Positions 26,488 to 34,834 of a DNA stretch of 64,000 nt are shown piece by piece. The position numbers and the translations under genes are program-made. This stretch comes from Aalborg-AAW-1 sp964458335. GTDB taxonomy: Bacteria; Patescibacteriota; Gracilibacteria; Absconditabacterales; Absconditicoccaceae. The number at the start of each line of letters is the position of its first letter. Positions within the stretch are counted from its first letter, which is position 1. The stretch is from the NCBI GenBank assembly GCA_964458335.1, contig CAYWIJ010000003.1, positions 1 to 64,000 on the forward strand, read 5' to 3'. The notes below the pieces were generated by a model that made no database searches, had not been told where the DNA came from, and worked only from the letters and a program-made list of their open reading frames with translations.

Positions 26488-28398
26488 ATGAAAAAATACA
26501 GTATCCTCTTTTTAATATTTGTTTATTTCTTTGGATTTTCCCAAAATAAGGAAGAATTCATAAAAAAATATGAAAATTATTTTGAGTTACTTGCACAAAA
26601 CAAAGAAAAAAACAACACCGATTCGGTACTGTTTTATGGTCGTCAAGCATTACTTTTTGCACAAAAATTGGATGATCCCGTACTTACTGGTAAAGTGTAT
26701 ATTTCTACAGGCAATTATTATTATCAGGAAAATGAAAGCAGTAGTATCGCCTATGAAAATTATCACAAAGCCTACGAGTCCTACCTCAAAGCAAAAGACA
26801 CGCTGAAAGTAGCAAAGACACTTTTGAGAATGGGCATTTTGGAAAAGAATGTACGGAATTATACAAAAGCTAAGGAGAGCCTGTTCACAGCCCTTGATTT
26901 GATCGGGGAACAGCAACCTGATTTTCTGGAGAGTATTTATAATGATCTGGGAATTGTGTTTGACCATTTGGGAAATCTCAGCCAATCCATCCTGTATTAT
27001 AAAAAATCGCTTACTCTTCGTCTTCAGTCCGGAGATAAAAGGCTCATCATCCAGTCACTGAATAATATAGCTACCACCTATAAGGATCATCAGAATTACG
27101 CAAATGCGGAAAAATATTTTGCACAGGCATTCAAATTTCCAAAATCAGAGTTAGAGAAATATCCTGATGAATATGCCCGTCTCATTGATAACAGAGCACA
27201 TCTGTATTTTTTAAAAGGCAATATGGATCAGATATTACCTGACTATCTTAAAGCACTTGAAATCAGAAAAAACAGTAAAATCCGTGAAGGGATCATTATG
27301 AGCAATCTGCACTTAGCCCAGTATTACAGGCAAGTTCATAATTATAATTTTTCCGACGGATATGCAGAAGATGCTTATAAAGAATCTTACGGGATGCAAA
27401 GTTTCAGAGATGCCTTAACGGCATTAAGTATAATCCGTGATAATGCAAAAAGCTCAGGAAATCTTTCCCGATCATTGGAATATGGAAATCGCTACAATCT
27501 TCTCCTCAATAAACTGTTTGATCAGGAGATGAAGACGGAGGAGAAATTTGCAGATATCCGCTATGCAGCCAGTCAAAAAGAAAAAGAAAACAAAAACCTC
27601 CGTTTACAAAATAAGGAACAACAGCTTCTTACCGAAAAAAGAAGGAAATACCTCTACATTGCCATCGGGCTGTTTGGGGTTATTGCTTTGGCAGGGATTG
27701 GTTATATTCAGTTTTCACGGATGGAACAAAAGCAGAAAGAGCAAAAAGCGGAAAAAGAAATCATCAGCCTGTTGTTTGAAAGACAGGAAGCTGCGGAGCA
27801 AGCCAAGCACTTAGAGCAGGAAAGAATCTCCAATGACCTTCACGACAGCATTGCAGGGAAATTATCGGGATTGATGCTGAAACTTGATACCATTGCCATT
27901 TCATCTCCTGCGGAAGTAAAGAAAAAATTAGCCCCTGCGGTAGAGCATGTAGATGTCATCCTTCAGGAACTTACTTCTATTGTTCATGATATGAATGAAC
28001 AGCAGATTATCAGTGTTACCTATCCTGTACTTATAGAGGAGATTGCCAAGAGCCAACTGTCGGAAAAAATATTATTTTCATTTTTTATTGATCATTCCAT
28101 AGATTGGGATAAAATATCCAATCAAATCAAGCTGGCTTTTTACTATATCATTCAGCAAGGTGTAAGAAACATCAATGAGCATTCAGGTGCATGCAGGGCA
28201 TCCGTAGAAATCCGTTCAGAGGATAACATTATTTTTCTTGCTATTTCGGATAACGGGACAGGGTTTGGAAAAGAAAGTTCTTCAGGAATAGGTATTTCGG
28301 GAATGAGGAAACGCACACAAGAACTTGGAGGGAAACTGGAACTCCAATCAGAAAAAGATAAAGAAACGACTATCACTATTAAAATTCCATTGTCATGA
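26488..28398 (+). CDS. TPR-containing sensor histidine kinase
   Basis: A 636-aa protein. Signal peptide (MKKYSILFLIFVYFFGFSQ), TPR repeats through residue ~340 (YYKKSLTLRLQSGDKRLIIQ, LNNIATTYKDHQNYANAEKY), one membrane helix near residue 395, a coiled coil, then the HisKA_3-type box ERISNDLHDSIAGKLSGLML with His ~451, and a HATPase domain with NEHSG and DNGTGFG and GISGMRKRTQELGG. Periplasmic TPRs sense an unknown cue. Its TGA stop overlaps the ATG of the response regulator; as glycine it would extend by nine residues. Confidence 0.9.
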   Translation: MKKYSILFLIFVYFFGFSQNKEEFIKKYENYFELLAQNKEKNNTDSVLFYGRQALLFAQKLDDPVLTGKVYISTGNYYYQENESSSIAYENYHKAYESYLKAKDTLKVAKTLLRMGILEKNVRNYTKAKESLFTALDLIGEQQPDFLESIYNDLGIVFDHLGNLSQSILYYKKSLTLRLQSGDKRLIIQSLNNIATTYKDHQNYANAEKYFAQAFKFPKSELEKYPDEYARLIDNRAHLYFLKGNMDQILPDYLKALEIRKNSKIREGIIMSNLHLAQYYRQVHNYNFSDGYAEDAYKESYGMQSFRDALTALSIIRDNAKSSGNLSRSLEYGNRYNLLLNKLFDQEMKTEEKFADIRYAASQKEKENKNLRLQNKEQQLLTEKRRKYLYIAIGLFGVIALAGIGYIQFSRMEQKQKEQKAEKEIISLLFERQEAAEQAKHLEQERISNDLHDSIAGKLSGLMLKLDTIAISSPAEVKKKLAPAVEHVDVILQELTSIVHDMNEQQIISVTYPVLIEEIAKSQLSEKILFSFFIDHSIDWDKISNQIKLAFYYIIQQGVRNINEHSGACRASVEIRSEDNIIFLAISDNGTGFGKESSSGIGISGMRKRTQELGGKLELQSEKDKETTITIKIPLS

Positions 28399-29048
28399 AA
28401 CGGCAGTACCACATTTTATTGGTAGAAGACCATCTTATTACTCTTGAAGCCTACAATGGAGTACTGGATCTTATGCCAAAGGATTTTATCATAACAGAAG
28501 CACAGAATATAGATGCTGCACTTGAAAAAGCAGAAAGGCAACCGACACTGCTTCCCTTTGATATTGCTTTTGTGGATATCCATCTTCCGAGAAGTGAATC
28601 GAGGAAAATTGATTCAGGCGAAGCGTTGGCTTTGGAGCTGAAAAAGAAATTTCCGGATATTAAGATCATTATTCCTACCCAATATAACCAGCCCGATAGA
28701 ATACGGTATATTGTGGATACCGTTCGCCCCGATGCGTTACTGCTGAAGGAAGAATTCAGGAGTGCTCAGATATGTCAGGCTGTTGAGATTGTTCTGACTG
28801 GTGGAATCTATTACAGCAGTAAGGTGGAATCGTTGCTCAGAAAAGCCCCTGCCGGGTTTGATGATTATGACCTGAAAATACTGAACTGTATTGCCCGTGG
28901 TGTCAAAAATAAAGATATGCCACAAACCATTCCACTCTCTTTAAGAGCCATTGAAGACCGCAAAAGTATGCTGATCATAAAGCTCGGTGTACCTCCCAGA
29001 GATAATGAACGGCTTATTGCCATTGCCCGTGAAAAGGGACTGATTTAA
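28395..29048 (+). CDS. LuxR-type response regulator
   Basis: A 217-aa protein. Receiver domain with the phospho-acceptor Asp in AFVDIHLP near residue 60 and IIIPTQYNQP; a C-terminal helix-turn-helix (LKILNCIARGVKNKDMPQTI) of the NarL/LuxR class. It pairs with the kinase through a four-base overlap. Likely target promoters are those with the gtgggaaaaccacat-like sites at 23824 and 29128; that is inference. Confidence 0.85.
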   Translation: MKRQYHILLVEDHLITLEAYNGVLDLMPKDFIITEAQNIDAALEKAERQPTLLPFDIAFVDIHLPRSESRKIDSGEALALELKKKFPDIKIIIPTQYNQPDRIRYIVDTVRPDALLLKEEFRSAQICQAVEIVLTGGIYYSSKVESLLRKAPAGFDDYDLKILNCIARGVKNKDMPQTIPLSLRAIEDRKSMLIIKLGVPPRDNERLIAIAREKGLI

Positions 29049-29068
29049 GTTTATGTAACAAGTTTTTT

Positions 29069-29112
29069 AGCTGCTTCTCTATAATTAGGAATTAGGGAAG
29101 TAGTTTTATTTT
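29069..29112. terminator. Hairpin terminator after the response regulator
   Basis: CTGCTTC (29071-29077) pairs with GAAGTAG (29098-29104), followed by TTTTATTTT. It separates the two-component operon from the AAA+ operon. Confidence 0.6.
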
Positions 29113-29127
29113 GGAAAAAACATAAAA

Positions 29128-29148
29128 AACGTGGGAAAACCACATTGA
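29128..29148 (+). promoter_or_regulatory. Regulatory site aacgtgggaaaaccacattg(a)
   Basis: Upstream of the AAA+ operon. It shares aacgtgggaaa, then cc, ca and tga with the site at 34374, and its core gtgggaaaaccacat matches the complement of the palindrome at 23824. Possibly bound by the response regulator encoded just upstream. Confidence 0.45.
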
Positions 29149-29170
29149 GGGGTTTACAGAACATTCTACT

Positions 29171-29199
29171 TTTGGAAATATAATCACTGTTACTTTTTT
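29171..29199 (+). promoter_or_regulatory. Candidate Bacteroidota promoter of the AAA+ operon
   Basis: TTTG at 29171-29174 and TACTTTTT at 29191-29198 approximate the -33 TTTG / -7 TAnnTTTG boxes of Bacteroidota, with a slightly short spacer, 25 bases before the ATG at 29223. Confidence 0.4.
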
Positions 29200-29222
29200 A
29201 GTAGCAGATAAAAATTACATTT

Positions 29223-29627
29223 ATGGAAGTATTATCGTTACAATTTGTCAGCCCCAGAGTACTCAATGAGCTCGGAATGGCACAAATGATTGACTCTTCA
29301 AACTGGACACTGGAAGAAACAGGAGAAGGACTGGAACTGGACACCGGAGACTGGATGATCAGGTCAGGAGACACTCAGGCTGTCATTGACAGATGGGAAG
29401 TCAACCAGACCACGCATGAAATGAGAATCAAATCCGGTACCGATACTGACGGCTTTGAGCCGTTGGACTACACTTTTGCCGTATCCATGATTGGACAGGT
29501 AGGAAACAAAAAGAACTTGCAGGATTATCTGGACAGCCTTCAGAGAATTTTCCTTACGCCAAAAACGGAAGAGCCTGAGACACCATCTGATGAAAGTAGC
29601 ACCGAAAATATAGAAGAAAATGAGTGA
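29223..29627 (+). CDS. Hypothetical protein, first gene of the AAA+ operon
   Basis: A 134-aa acidic protein (MEVLSLQFVSPRVLNELGMA; YTFAVSMIGQVGNKKNLQDY), not recognised; last 25 residues are a Glu/Ser/Thr tail. Cytosolic. The TGA stop overlaps the next start by eight bases. Read with glycine it would add 19 residues before TAA. In this operon it may be an adaptor or substrate-binding subunit; no evidence beyond position. Confidence 0.65.
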   Translation: MEVLSLQFVSPRVLNELGMAQMIDSSNWTLEETGEGLELDTGDWMIRSGDTQAVIDRWEVNQTTHEMRIKSGTDTDGFEPLDYTFAVSMIGQVGNKKNLQDYLDSLQRIFLTPKTEEPETPSDESSTENIEENE

Positions 29628-30396
29628 AAGAGTACAACATCCGATACAAACACGTCTCAAAGCATTTGACGATGTGTTCCATAATGTAATCATTTCATTG
29701 GAACGGCTGGAGCGGTTCCTTCTTGCAGAGGAATTATACGGGGAATTAGGGATTACTGCGGTGCAAAGCGAACGGGATCTTCACGATGATGAAAAAAATC
29801 CTCCTACCATAAAACTTTTGTATGGAGAAACACAGTTGCAATGCTCTGCACTTTTCTACCAAACCAAATTCGATGACGAGGAACTATTATACAAGACTGT
29901 GACCTATTTTCTAAAGGATTTACTGATGTGGTACGGCGGAAGAAATGAATCCATTTCGTTTGATGACGTGGACAGGTTCTTTATTCCTATTGTCAGTTCA
30001 CTGGACAGACAGGTTCACGATGTAAGGCAGATTATGCAGACCGTCCATAAATATGTAAGGGATATTGACAATGACATCACTAAGTTCAGTGAAGAGGAAA
30101 AAGAGAAATCCATTCAGGAGGGCTTCGGAGCATGGTTGAGAGCTCAGGATATTGTGGAAAACCAGCACAAAGCCTTTATGGAAAAAGGAGAAGACGTGGT
30201 CTTTACCGTTCACCAAAGAGGAACGGTTGAAGAAGGATTACAAAGGCTTTACAATGCTTTCATAGAGCTTTACACTGAGAAAACTCCTCTGCTGTTTTTG
30301 GAGAACACACGAAAGAAATATCTTAAGGATATTGATTTTGATCCGGTGCATCTTTTATCTAACCATATTTTCAAGAATAGAACTATCTCTGAATGA
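29620..30396 (+). CDS. Hypothetical helical protein of the AAA+ operon
   Basis: A 258-aa, mostly helical acidic protein (FHNVIISLERLERFLLAEEL; SFDDVDRFFIPIVSSLDRQV; LYTEKTPLLFLENTRKKYL). No known domain. The stop is TGA at 30394-30396. If UGA were glycine the frame would run on without a stop into the zinc-ribbon protein that follows, giving one fused protein of about 390 residues. Confidence 0.65.
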   Translation: MSERVQHPIQTRLKAFDDVFHNVIISLERLERFLLAEELYGELGITAVQSERDLHDDEKNPPTIKLLYGETQLQCSALFYQTKFDDEELLYKTVTYFLKDLLMWYGGRNESISFDDVDRFFIPIVSSLDRQVHDVRQIMQTVHKYVRDIDNDITKFSEEEKEKSIQEGFGAWLRAQDIVENQHKAFMEKGEDVVFTVHQRGTVEEGLQRLYNAFIELYTEKTPLLFLENTRKKYLKDIDFDPVHLLSNHIFKNRTISE

Positions 30397-30429
30397 AAAT
30401 TATTGATTAACAATCTTAAAAAAATTATT

Positions 30430-30798
30430 ATGTCGTTAAGAAAAAAAACACAAAATGGATATACTTATTATGAATTGCATATAAGTTGTCCGGTTTGCAA
30501 AAGCAAGGGAGAACACACTCCTCAAACTTATTGGACACATCACCAATGTGGTGGGGTTATCTTTATGGGTGAAAACGCCTATTACCTTTGCGAAAATTGT
30601 AATCGGGAAACTCATGTAAGAGAATGGAAATATGGTTGTCCGAATCCCAATCATGGTTCCGGATCGGAGTCAGGATATGAATTCATAGGAACTACATCCG
30701 GTGAGCTTGCCTCAGTCGTAGCCGTAGCAGGTCAGATGGTGAGTCAAGCCGGAATTGCATGGTTGCAAGCATTTTTAGCCAATATGGGCGAATTCTAA
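30430..30798 (+). CDS. Zinc-ribbon protein, paralogue A
   Basis: A 122-aa protein with four Cys pairs and a His: YELHISCPVCKSKGEH, YWTHHQCGG, YLCENCNRE, YGCPNPNHG. The C terminus SQAGIAWLQAFLANMG is hydrophobic. Its layout matches the gene at 32824 (ISCPxC, YWxH, CGG, CxxC, then GIAWLQ near the end), so these are paralogues on either side of the ATPase gene. An upstream TTG (30403) is in frame; I chose the ATG. Confidence 0.7.
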   Translation: MSLRKKTQNGYTYYELHISCPVCKSKGEHTPQTYWTHHQCGGVIFMGENAYYLCENCNRETHVREWKYGCPNPNHGSGSESGYEFIGTTSGELASVVAVAGQMVSQAGIAWLQAFLANMGEF

Positions 30799-30808
30799 AA
30801 CCACCTGT

Positions 30809-32827
30809 ATGAATACTTGTTTAAAATTCATCAAAGGAGAATGGGTTCAAAAATTCCCAAAACAGACCGATGCACTTTGGGTAAGCGAATCCTGTTATCA
30901 ATCTCTTATTCCCAAAGGATATAAAGGTGCAGCTTATGTCAGGGTTAGTTGCAAAGAACCACTAATGGAATTTACGTTGTTTTGTAAACTGGAGGCATTG
31001 TCCTCTCATTTTGATGACAATAAAGTTTTCATCTTACCATCCCTGTTATCAAAGAATGATTATTTTGATGAAAATACCCCTGTTGAAATAGAATACGTGA
31101 ATATGCATGAGCTAAAGGAAGCTCAGTCCATTGTTCTGAAATTACCGGAAGACCTGGTAATGACATGGTCGGAAGATGAAAGCGAATTTGCCAAACAACA
31201 ATACAAAACCAAAAACAGGCTGGTACACTATGCCCAAAATGTTTTATTGCAAACCGGAACACAGAAATCCCGTTTCGCCACTATCAGCAAAATATTTCCT
31301 GTTACGGAAAGAAATGAAGCACTCAGGGTAACCGAAAATACGGTCATTACTTTGGAAGGATTACCTGAACACCAGCAAAAAGTCATCGATTTTGAAAAGA
31401 TAGGAGGGCTTGACCCGCTCATTCAAAGCATCAGGGAAATTATACAAGTTCCTTTGGTATATCCGCATCTGTTGGATAGATTCAAGATCCAGACTCCGAA
31501 AGGCTTATTGTTATACGGACCTCCGGGTAACGGAAAAACGATGATAGCCAGAGCCATTGCCCATTCCTTAGGCTCCAAGTTTGTGTCCATTGAAGGACCC
31601 GAGCTCAACTCTAAATATGTGGGTGTAGCGGAACAAAGACTTCGTGAAAAGTTTGAAGAAGCATCGCAGTATAAGAACAGTGTTTTATTCATCGACGAAA
31701 TAGATGCCATTGCACGCAACCGGGATCACGACAATACCGAAAGCCACCAGATCGATACGGTTGCAACGCTGTTGAACTTAATGGATGGGCTTCGTTCCGC
31801 TAAAGGTCTTTTTGTCATCGGAGCGACCAACCGATTGAATTCGGTAGACAGTGCCTTGAGGAGACCCGGACGTTTTGAGCTGGAATATGAGATTGGACTG
31901 CCCGACCAATCGGCAAGACTGGATATCCTGAAAAAAAATATTCCTCAGAACAATTCATCCATATTGGATGAATCCATCAGCGATACTTTTATGGATTATC
32001 TCAGCGAAGTGACCAATGGCTATTCGGGAGCCGATATGGTTTCGCTTTACAGATTGTCTGTTATCAAAGCAATCAGAAGAAATCTTATCATTGATTCCAA
32101 TAATGGCAGAATTGAAGTGAATGAGGACAAACATCCTATCCGTCTACAGGTTTCCGATTTTCAGGAAACGCTTAAGGAAATAACCCCGACCTCTATGCGT
32201 GGAATCGATACAAGCAAAAAATCCGTTCCATGGGATGAGTTGATTATTTCAGATGAGAACCGTAAAAAACTTGAAACGCTTCATCAATGGACTGAAAAAG
32301 CGTCAAAGTCAGATTTTACGGAACGCCTGCCTTTTATGAATGTTTTGGTAGAAGGCGAAGAAGGAAGTGGGAAAAGAGCCATTGCCCATTCATTTGCCAA
32401 TCAGTTCCGGTATGAATTGATTGCTTTTGATCTGATGAATTATCTGTCCGTTCCGGTATTTGAAGCTATTTCCTATCTGGAAAACAAACTTCAGAGATGC
32501 AGACAGATCGCCCCATCCATCTTTTTTATAGAAAATTTAGAGTATCATCCTCAATCCGGATTATTGCTCTCCAAGTTAAAAGCCTCACTCGGTCAAATCG
32601 GAAACAGGCAACCCGTCTTAGCTATGCTTGCAAAGACGAAAGATACCGGACAGTTCAAAATCACAGGTTTTGAATCGGTCATTGAAATCCCCAATGCGGG
32701 AACGGATGATTTACAAATCTTAGCCCGGAAGCATAAAATTGATTCTTCAGATCTGGCTGAATGGGAAGGACTACCGGTAGGTGTTGTGATTGGGAAAATG
32801 GAAGAACTTTTAATTAAATCTTTATGA
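30809..32827 (+). CDS. Tandem AAA+ ATPase, Cdc48/FtsH-like
   Basis: A 672-aa protein. Residues 1-190 form an N-domain of beta type (GAAYVRVSCKEPLMEFTLF). AAA1 (~195-440) has Walker A GPPGNGKT near residue 237, Walker B LFIDEIDAIA near 293, GATNRLNSVDSALRRPGRF (arginine finger), and a Cdc48-like lid. AAA2 (~480-672) is degenerate: Walker A EGEEGSGKR near 515, but the Walker B position reads FFIENLE. The second ring is probably structural. Likely an unfoldase or remodeller working with its small neighbours. Its TGA stop overlaps the next ATG by four bases. Confidence 0.88.
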   Translation: MNTCLKFIKGEWVQKFPKQTDALWVSESCYQSLIPKGYKGAAYVRVSCKEPLMEFTLFCKLEALSSHFDDNKVFILPSLLSKNDYFDENTPVEIEYVNMHELKEAQSIVLKLPEDLVMTWSEDESEFAKQQYKTKNRLVHYAQNVLLQTGTQKSRFATISKIFPVTERNEALRVTENTVITLEGLPEHQQKVIDFEKIGGLDPLIQSIREIIQVPLVYPHLLDRFKIQTPKGLLLYGPPGNGKTMIARAIAHSLGSKFVSIEGPELNSKYVGVAEQRLREKFEEASQYKNSVLFIDEIDAIARNRDHDNTESHQIDTVATLLNLMDGLRSAKGLFVIGATNRLNSVDSALRRPGRFELEYEIGLPDQSARLDILKKNIPQNNSSILDESISDTFMDYLSEVTNGYSGADMVSLYRLSVIKAIRRNLIIDSNNGRIEVNEDKHPIRLQVSDFQETLKEITPTSMRGIDTSKKSVPWDELIISDENRKKLETLHQWTEKASKSDFTERLPFMNVLVEGEEGSGKRAIAHSFANQFRYELIAFDLMNYLSVPVFEAISYLENKLQRCRQIAPSIFFIENLEYHPQSGLLLSKLKASLGQIGNRQPVLAMLAKTKDTGQFKITGFESVIEIPNAGTDDLQILARKHKIDSSDLAEWEGLPVGVVIGKMEELLIKSL

Positions 32828-33129
32828 AAATAGAATTGTATATGTCTTGCCCCAAATGTCTCTCGGAAGGTTATAATACCTCACATCAATACTGGAGACA
32901 TATCTGGCCTTGCGGTGGAGTACTGACACTGGATGAATCAGCTAAAGTAAGCTGTAAAAAGTGCCATCGTGGGGGAAGGTTACTGGATATGAAATTAAAG
33001 TGTGAAGAAAACAGGCATAGCTATAAAGTAACAACTATGGAAGGTTATGCGGCAGCCATCTCCACTTCCGCACATTTTGTGAACGGCGGCGGGATAGCAT
33101 GGCTTCAAAATGTATTAATTAATGCGTAA
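32824..33129 (+). CDS. Zinc-ribbon protein, paralogue B
   Basis: A 101-aa protein: YMSCPKCLSEGYNTS, YWRHIWPCGG, SCKKCHRGG, KCEENRHSY, and a C-terminal GGGIAWLQNVLINA. Same pattern as the 30430 gene. Zinc-binding adaptor to the ATPase is a reasonable guess. Starts within the ATPase stop, so it is translated with it. Confidence 0.7.
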   Translation: MKIELYMSCPKCLSEGYNTSHQYWRHIWPCGGVLTLDESAKVSCKKCHRGGRLLDMKLKCEENRHSYKVTTMEGYAAAISTSAHFVNGGGIAWLQNVLINA

Positions 33130-33140
33130 ATAATTTAAAA

Positions 33141-33311
33141 ATGGGACAAATGAGCTTTAAAAAAAATTACTTTCTTTGGATTGCAGCAGCTGTTATATTC
33201 TTTTTCCTTTTTGCCGGTGAAGGAGATTTTTTCGGATCCTTATTAATGACCGGAATTATTATTGGTGTACTGTATCTGCTATTTATTCTTTTAGCTAAAT
33301 TATTCGGATAA
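33141..33311 (+). CDS. Small two-helix membrane protein
   Basis: A 56-aa protein with two hydrophobic helices (NYFLWIAAAVIFFFLFAG and a second of GIIIGVLYLLFILLAKLFG type). It starts 11 bases after the zinc-ribbon gene and closes the AAA+ operon. It might tie the complex to the membrane. Ends in TAA just before a terminator. Confidence 0.6.
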   Translation: MGQMSFKKNYFLWIAAAVIFFFLFAGEGDFFGSLLMTGIIIGVLYLLFILLAKLFG

Positions 33312-33346
33312 AAAATCCCACTTCATTAGTAAAGAAGTGGGATTTC
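33312..33346. terminator. Strong bidirectional terminator
   Basis: AAATCCCACTTC (33313-33324) pairs perfectly with GAAGTGGGATTT (33334-33345). It marks the border between the standard-code operon and the first gene that needs UGA = Gly. Confidence 0.75.
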
Positions 33347-33372
33347 CGGCGATTGACTTCACTCGAAGATCA

Positions 33373-33735
33373 TTATCTTTTGGTGCTTGCTTCAAGAGCC
33401 TTTCCGAACAGAATAACAGTGATTACTTCAGTCAAATCAGTCCTGTCTTCAGAAAGTTCACTGATGACTTTTTGGAGGGAGGATAGGCTTGGGTCTTTTA
33501 CCAGCTGATCCTTAACACTTTCAAGGTACTCCATATCTGCATCACTGAATTCATACTTGACAAAAACAGGATGTGTTTTTTGTAAATAGGCAAGATCCAA
33601 TGAATTTTCATCATTTTCATTCTTGACCTCTCATTGGTCAGAAAGTGCCTGAGCGAGGTCTTGCGACATATTTATCTTTTCCTGAGTCGGGACAGATGAG
33701 TTTTGCTCTTCAGGCATAGTGTTGAATTTGTTCAT
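33373..33735 (-). CDS. Hypothetical protein, UGA = Gly
   Basis: A 120-aa acidic protein starting MNKFNTMPEEQNSSVPTQ. One in-frame UGA (ALSDQ-G-EVKNEN) at about codon 36 splits it under the standard code; after it the frame goes on normally through HPVFVKYEFSDADMEYL to TAA at 33373. The start at 33735 gives a natural Met-Asn-Lys start. Function unknown. Confidence 0.6.
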
Positions 33736-33892
33736 GATAATTGCGATAAGAAATAAAACGCATTAGGATTATAACCTTATTTTTTATTTTGTCAAACTTT
33801 TACAGACTTTTTTAAGAGAAATAAATAATCCTTGCATTTTCTATAAAACTGAGTAGAATATTCGGATTTCTTTATCTCATAATTTGTCCGAA

Positions 33893-34369
33893 ATGAACCT
33901 ACTTCAAATAACTATTAAAGACCGAATGAACCAGACAGGTTACATTCAGGAAGACAACTTTTTCAATTCAGAGCCGATTGTTTTCGTAAAAAACGGGAAA
34001 GTATATCTGCATACTTTTAATTATTTAGTTCAGCAGTATTCCACGGAAAGTTATCTTGAGTTAAATGACCGGTGCATTCAATTCAATAATCAATTTCAAA
34101 ATGAAGCAGAGTCTCTGATAACAAAAGAACAAAAACAACGATTAGCCACGAACTGATGTGAAATTATTGACCATCAATTCAGTAATCAGCAGTTGGAAAT
34201 GGATTTCTATCCTGCCATAAAAGGATATTACGTCAAAGACGAGAAAAATAATCATTATATGCTGCTGAGCATTCAGCAATATAATTCTGAAGATTTTACA
34301 GGACTAAAAATGTTGAAATATACCCAGTCTTCCTTTTCTTTCACACATCAGGATAATTACATTAAATAG
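33893..34369 (+). CDS. Hypothetical protein, UGA = Gly
   Basis: A 158-aa protein (MNLLQITIKDRMNQTGYIQE ... FTGLKMLKYTQSSFSFTHQ) with one UGA as glycine (RLATN-G-CEIIDHQF) at codon 89. Under the standard code the second half would be lost. Ends in TAG. No domain recognised. A TTG start at 33884 is possible. Confidence 0.6.
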
Positions 34370-34373
34370 TATA

Positions 34374-34394
34374 AACGTGGGAAATCCGCAATGA
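34374..34394 (+). promoter_or_regulatory. Regulatory site aacgtgggaaatccgcaatg(a)
   Basis: A close relative of the site at 29128, placed 50 bases before the small zinc protein gene. Its presence inside the code-25 part links it to the standard-code operon upstream. Confidence 0.4.
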
Positions 34395-34443
34395 AAAATG
34401 TTGATTATTGATTTTCTTTGTTGAACAAAAAAAAATAAAAATT

Positions 34444-34593
34444 ATGGCAAAAGGAAAATTATGTCCGCAATGTAAAAAAATGATTATGTATGCATTGGAA
34501 GAAAAGTATTATTCAGCAGGAACTGAAATTGTGTATTACTGTAAGCCGTGTAATTTTAAAGAAAAAGTATTTGAAGATAAGTCTGCAAGATAG
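34444..34593 (+). CDS. Small zinc-ribbon protein
   Basis: A 49-aa protein with two Cys pairs (LCPQCKKMIMYALEEKYY, YYCKPCNFKEKVFED). Looks like the small zinc-ribbon proteins of Bacteroidota defence or stress loci. No UGA. Code cannot be told. The gap 34594-34834 shows no further gene. Confidence 0.6.
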   Translation: MAKGKLCPQCKKMIMYALEEKYYSAGTEIVYYCKPCNFKEKVFEDKSAR

Positions 34594-34834
34594 CCAGGCA
34601 TTTTTCTGGTATGTAAAAGTGCTGATACGGGAAGAATATGTTTCTTTGAACAGAAACAAAAAACGGTCGGAAATTGGAAACATCAATACCGAAAAAAGCA
34701 ACGGAACAGAAATTTGGAATGGAGCATAGTGTACGGTAACAGTAGGCTATTAACTTTGAATTGGTGTGTCTCTTTATATATCAGCTTTAACTATAGCAGT
34801 GAAACCAAAAGTTTGACGAAATAGATAGTTAAAA

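Noticed and set aside
34594..34729. 79-aa ORF after the small zinc-ribbon gene
   Set aside because: Overlaps the zinc-ribbon gene in another frame and has no protein-like pattern.
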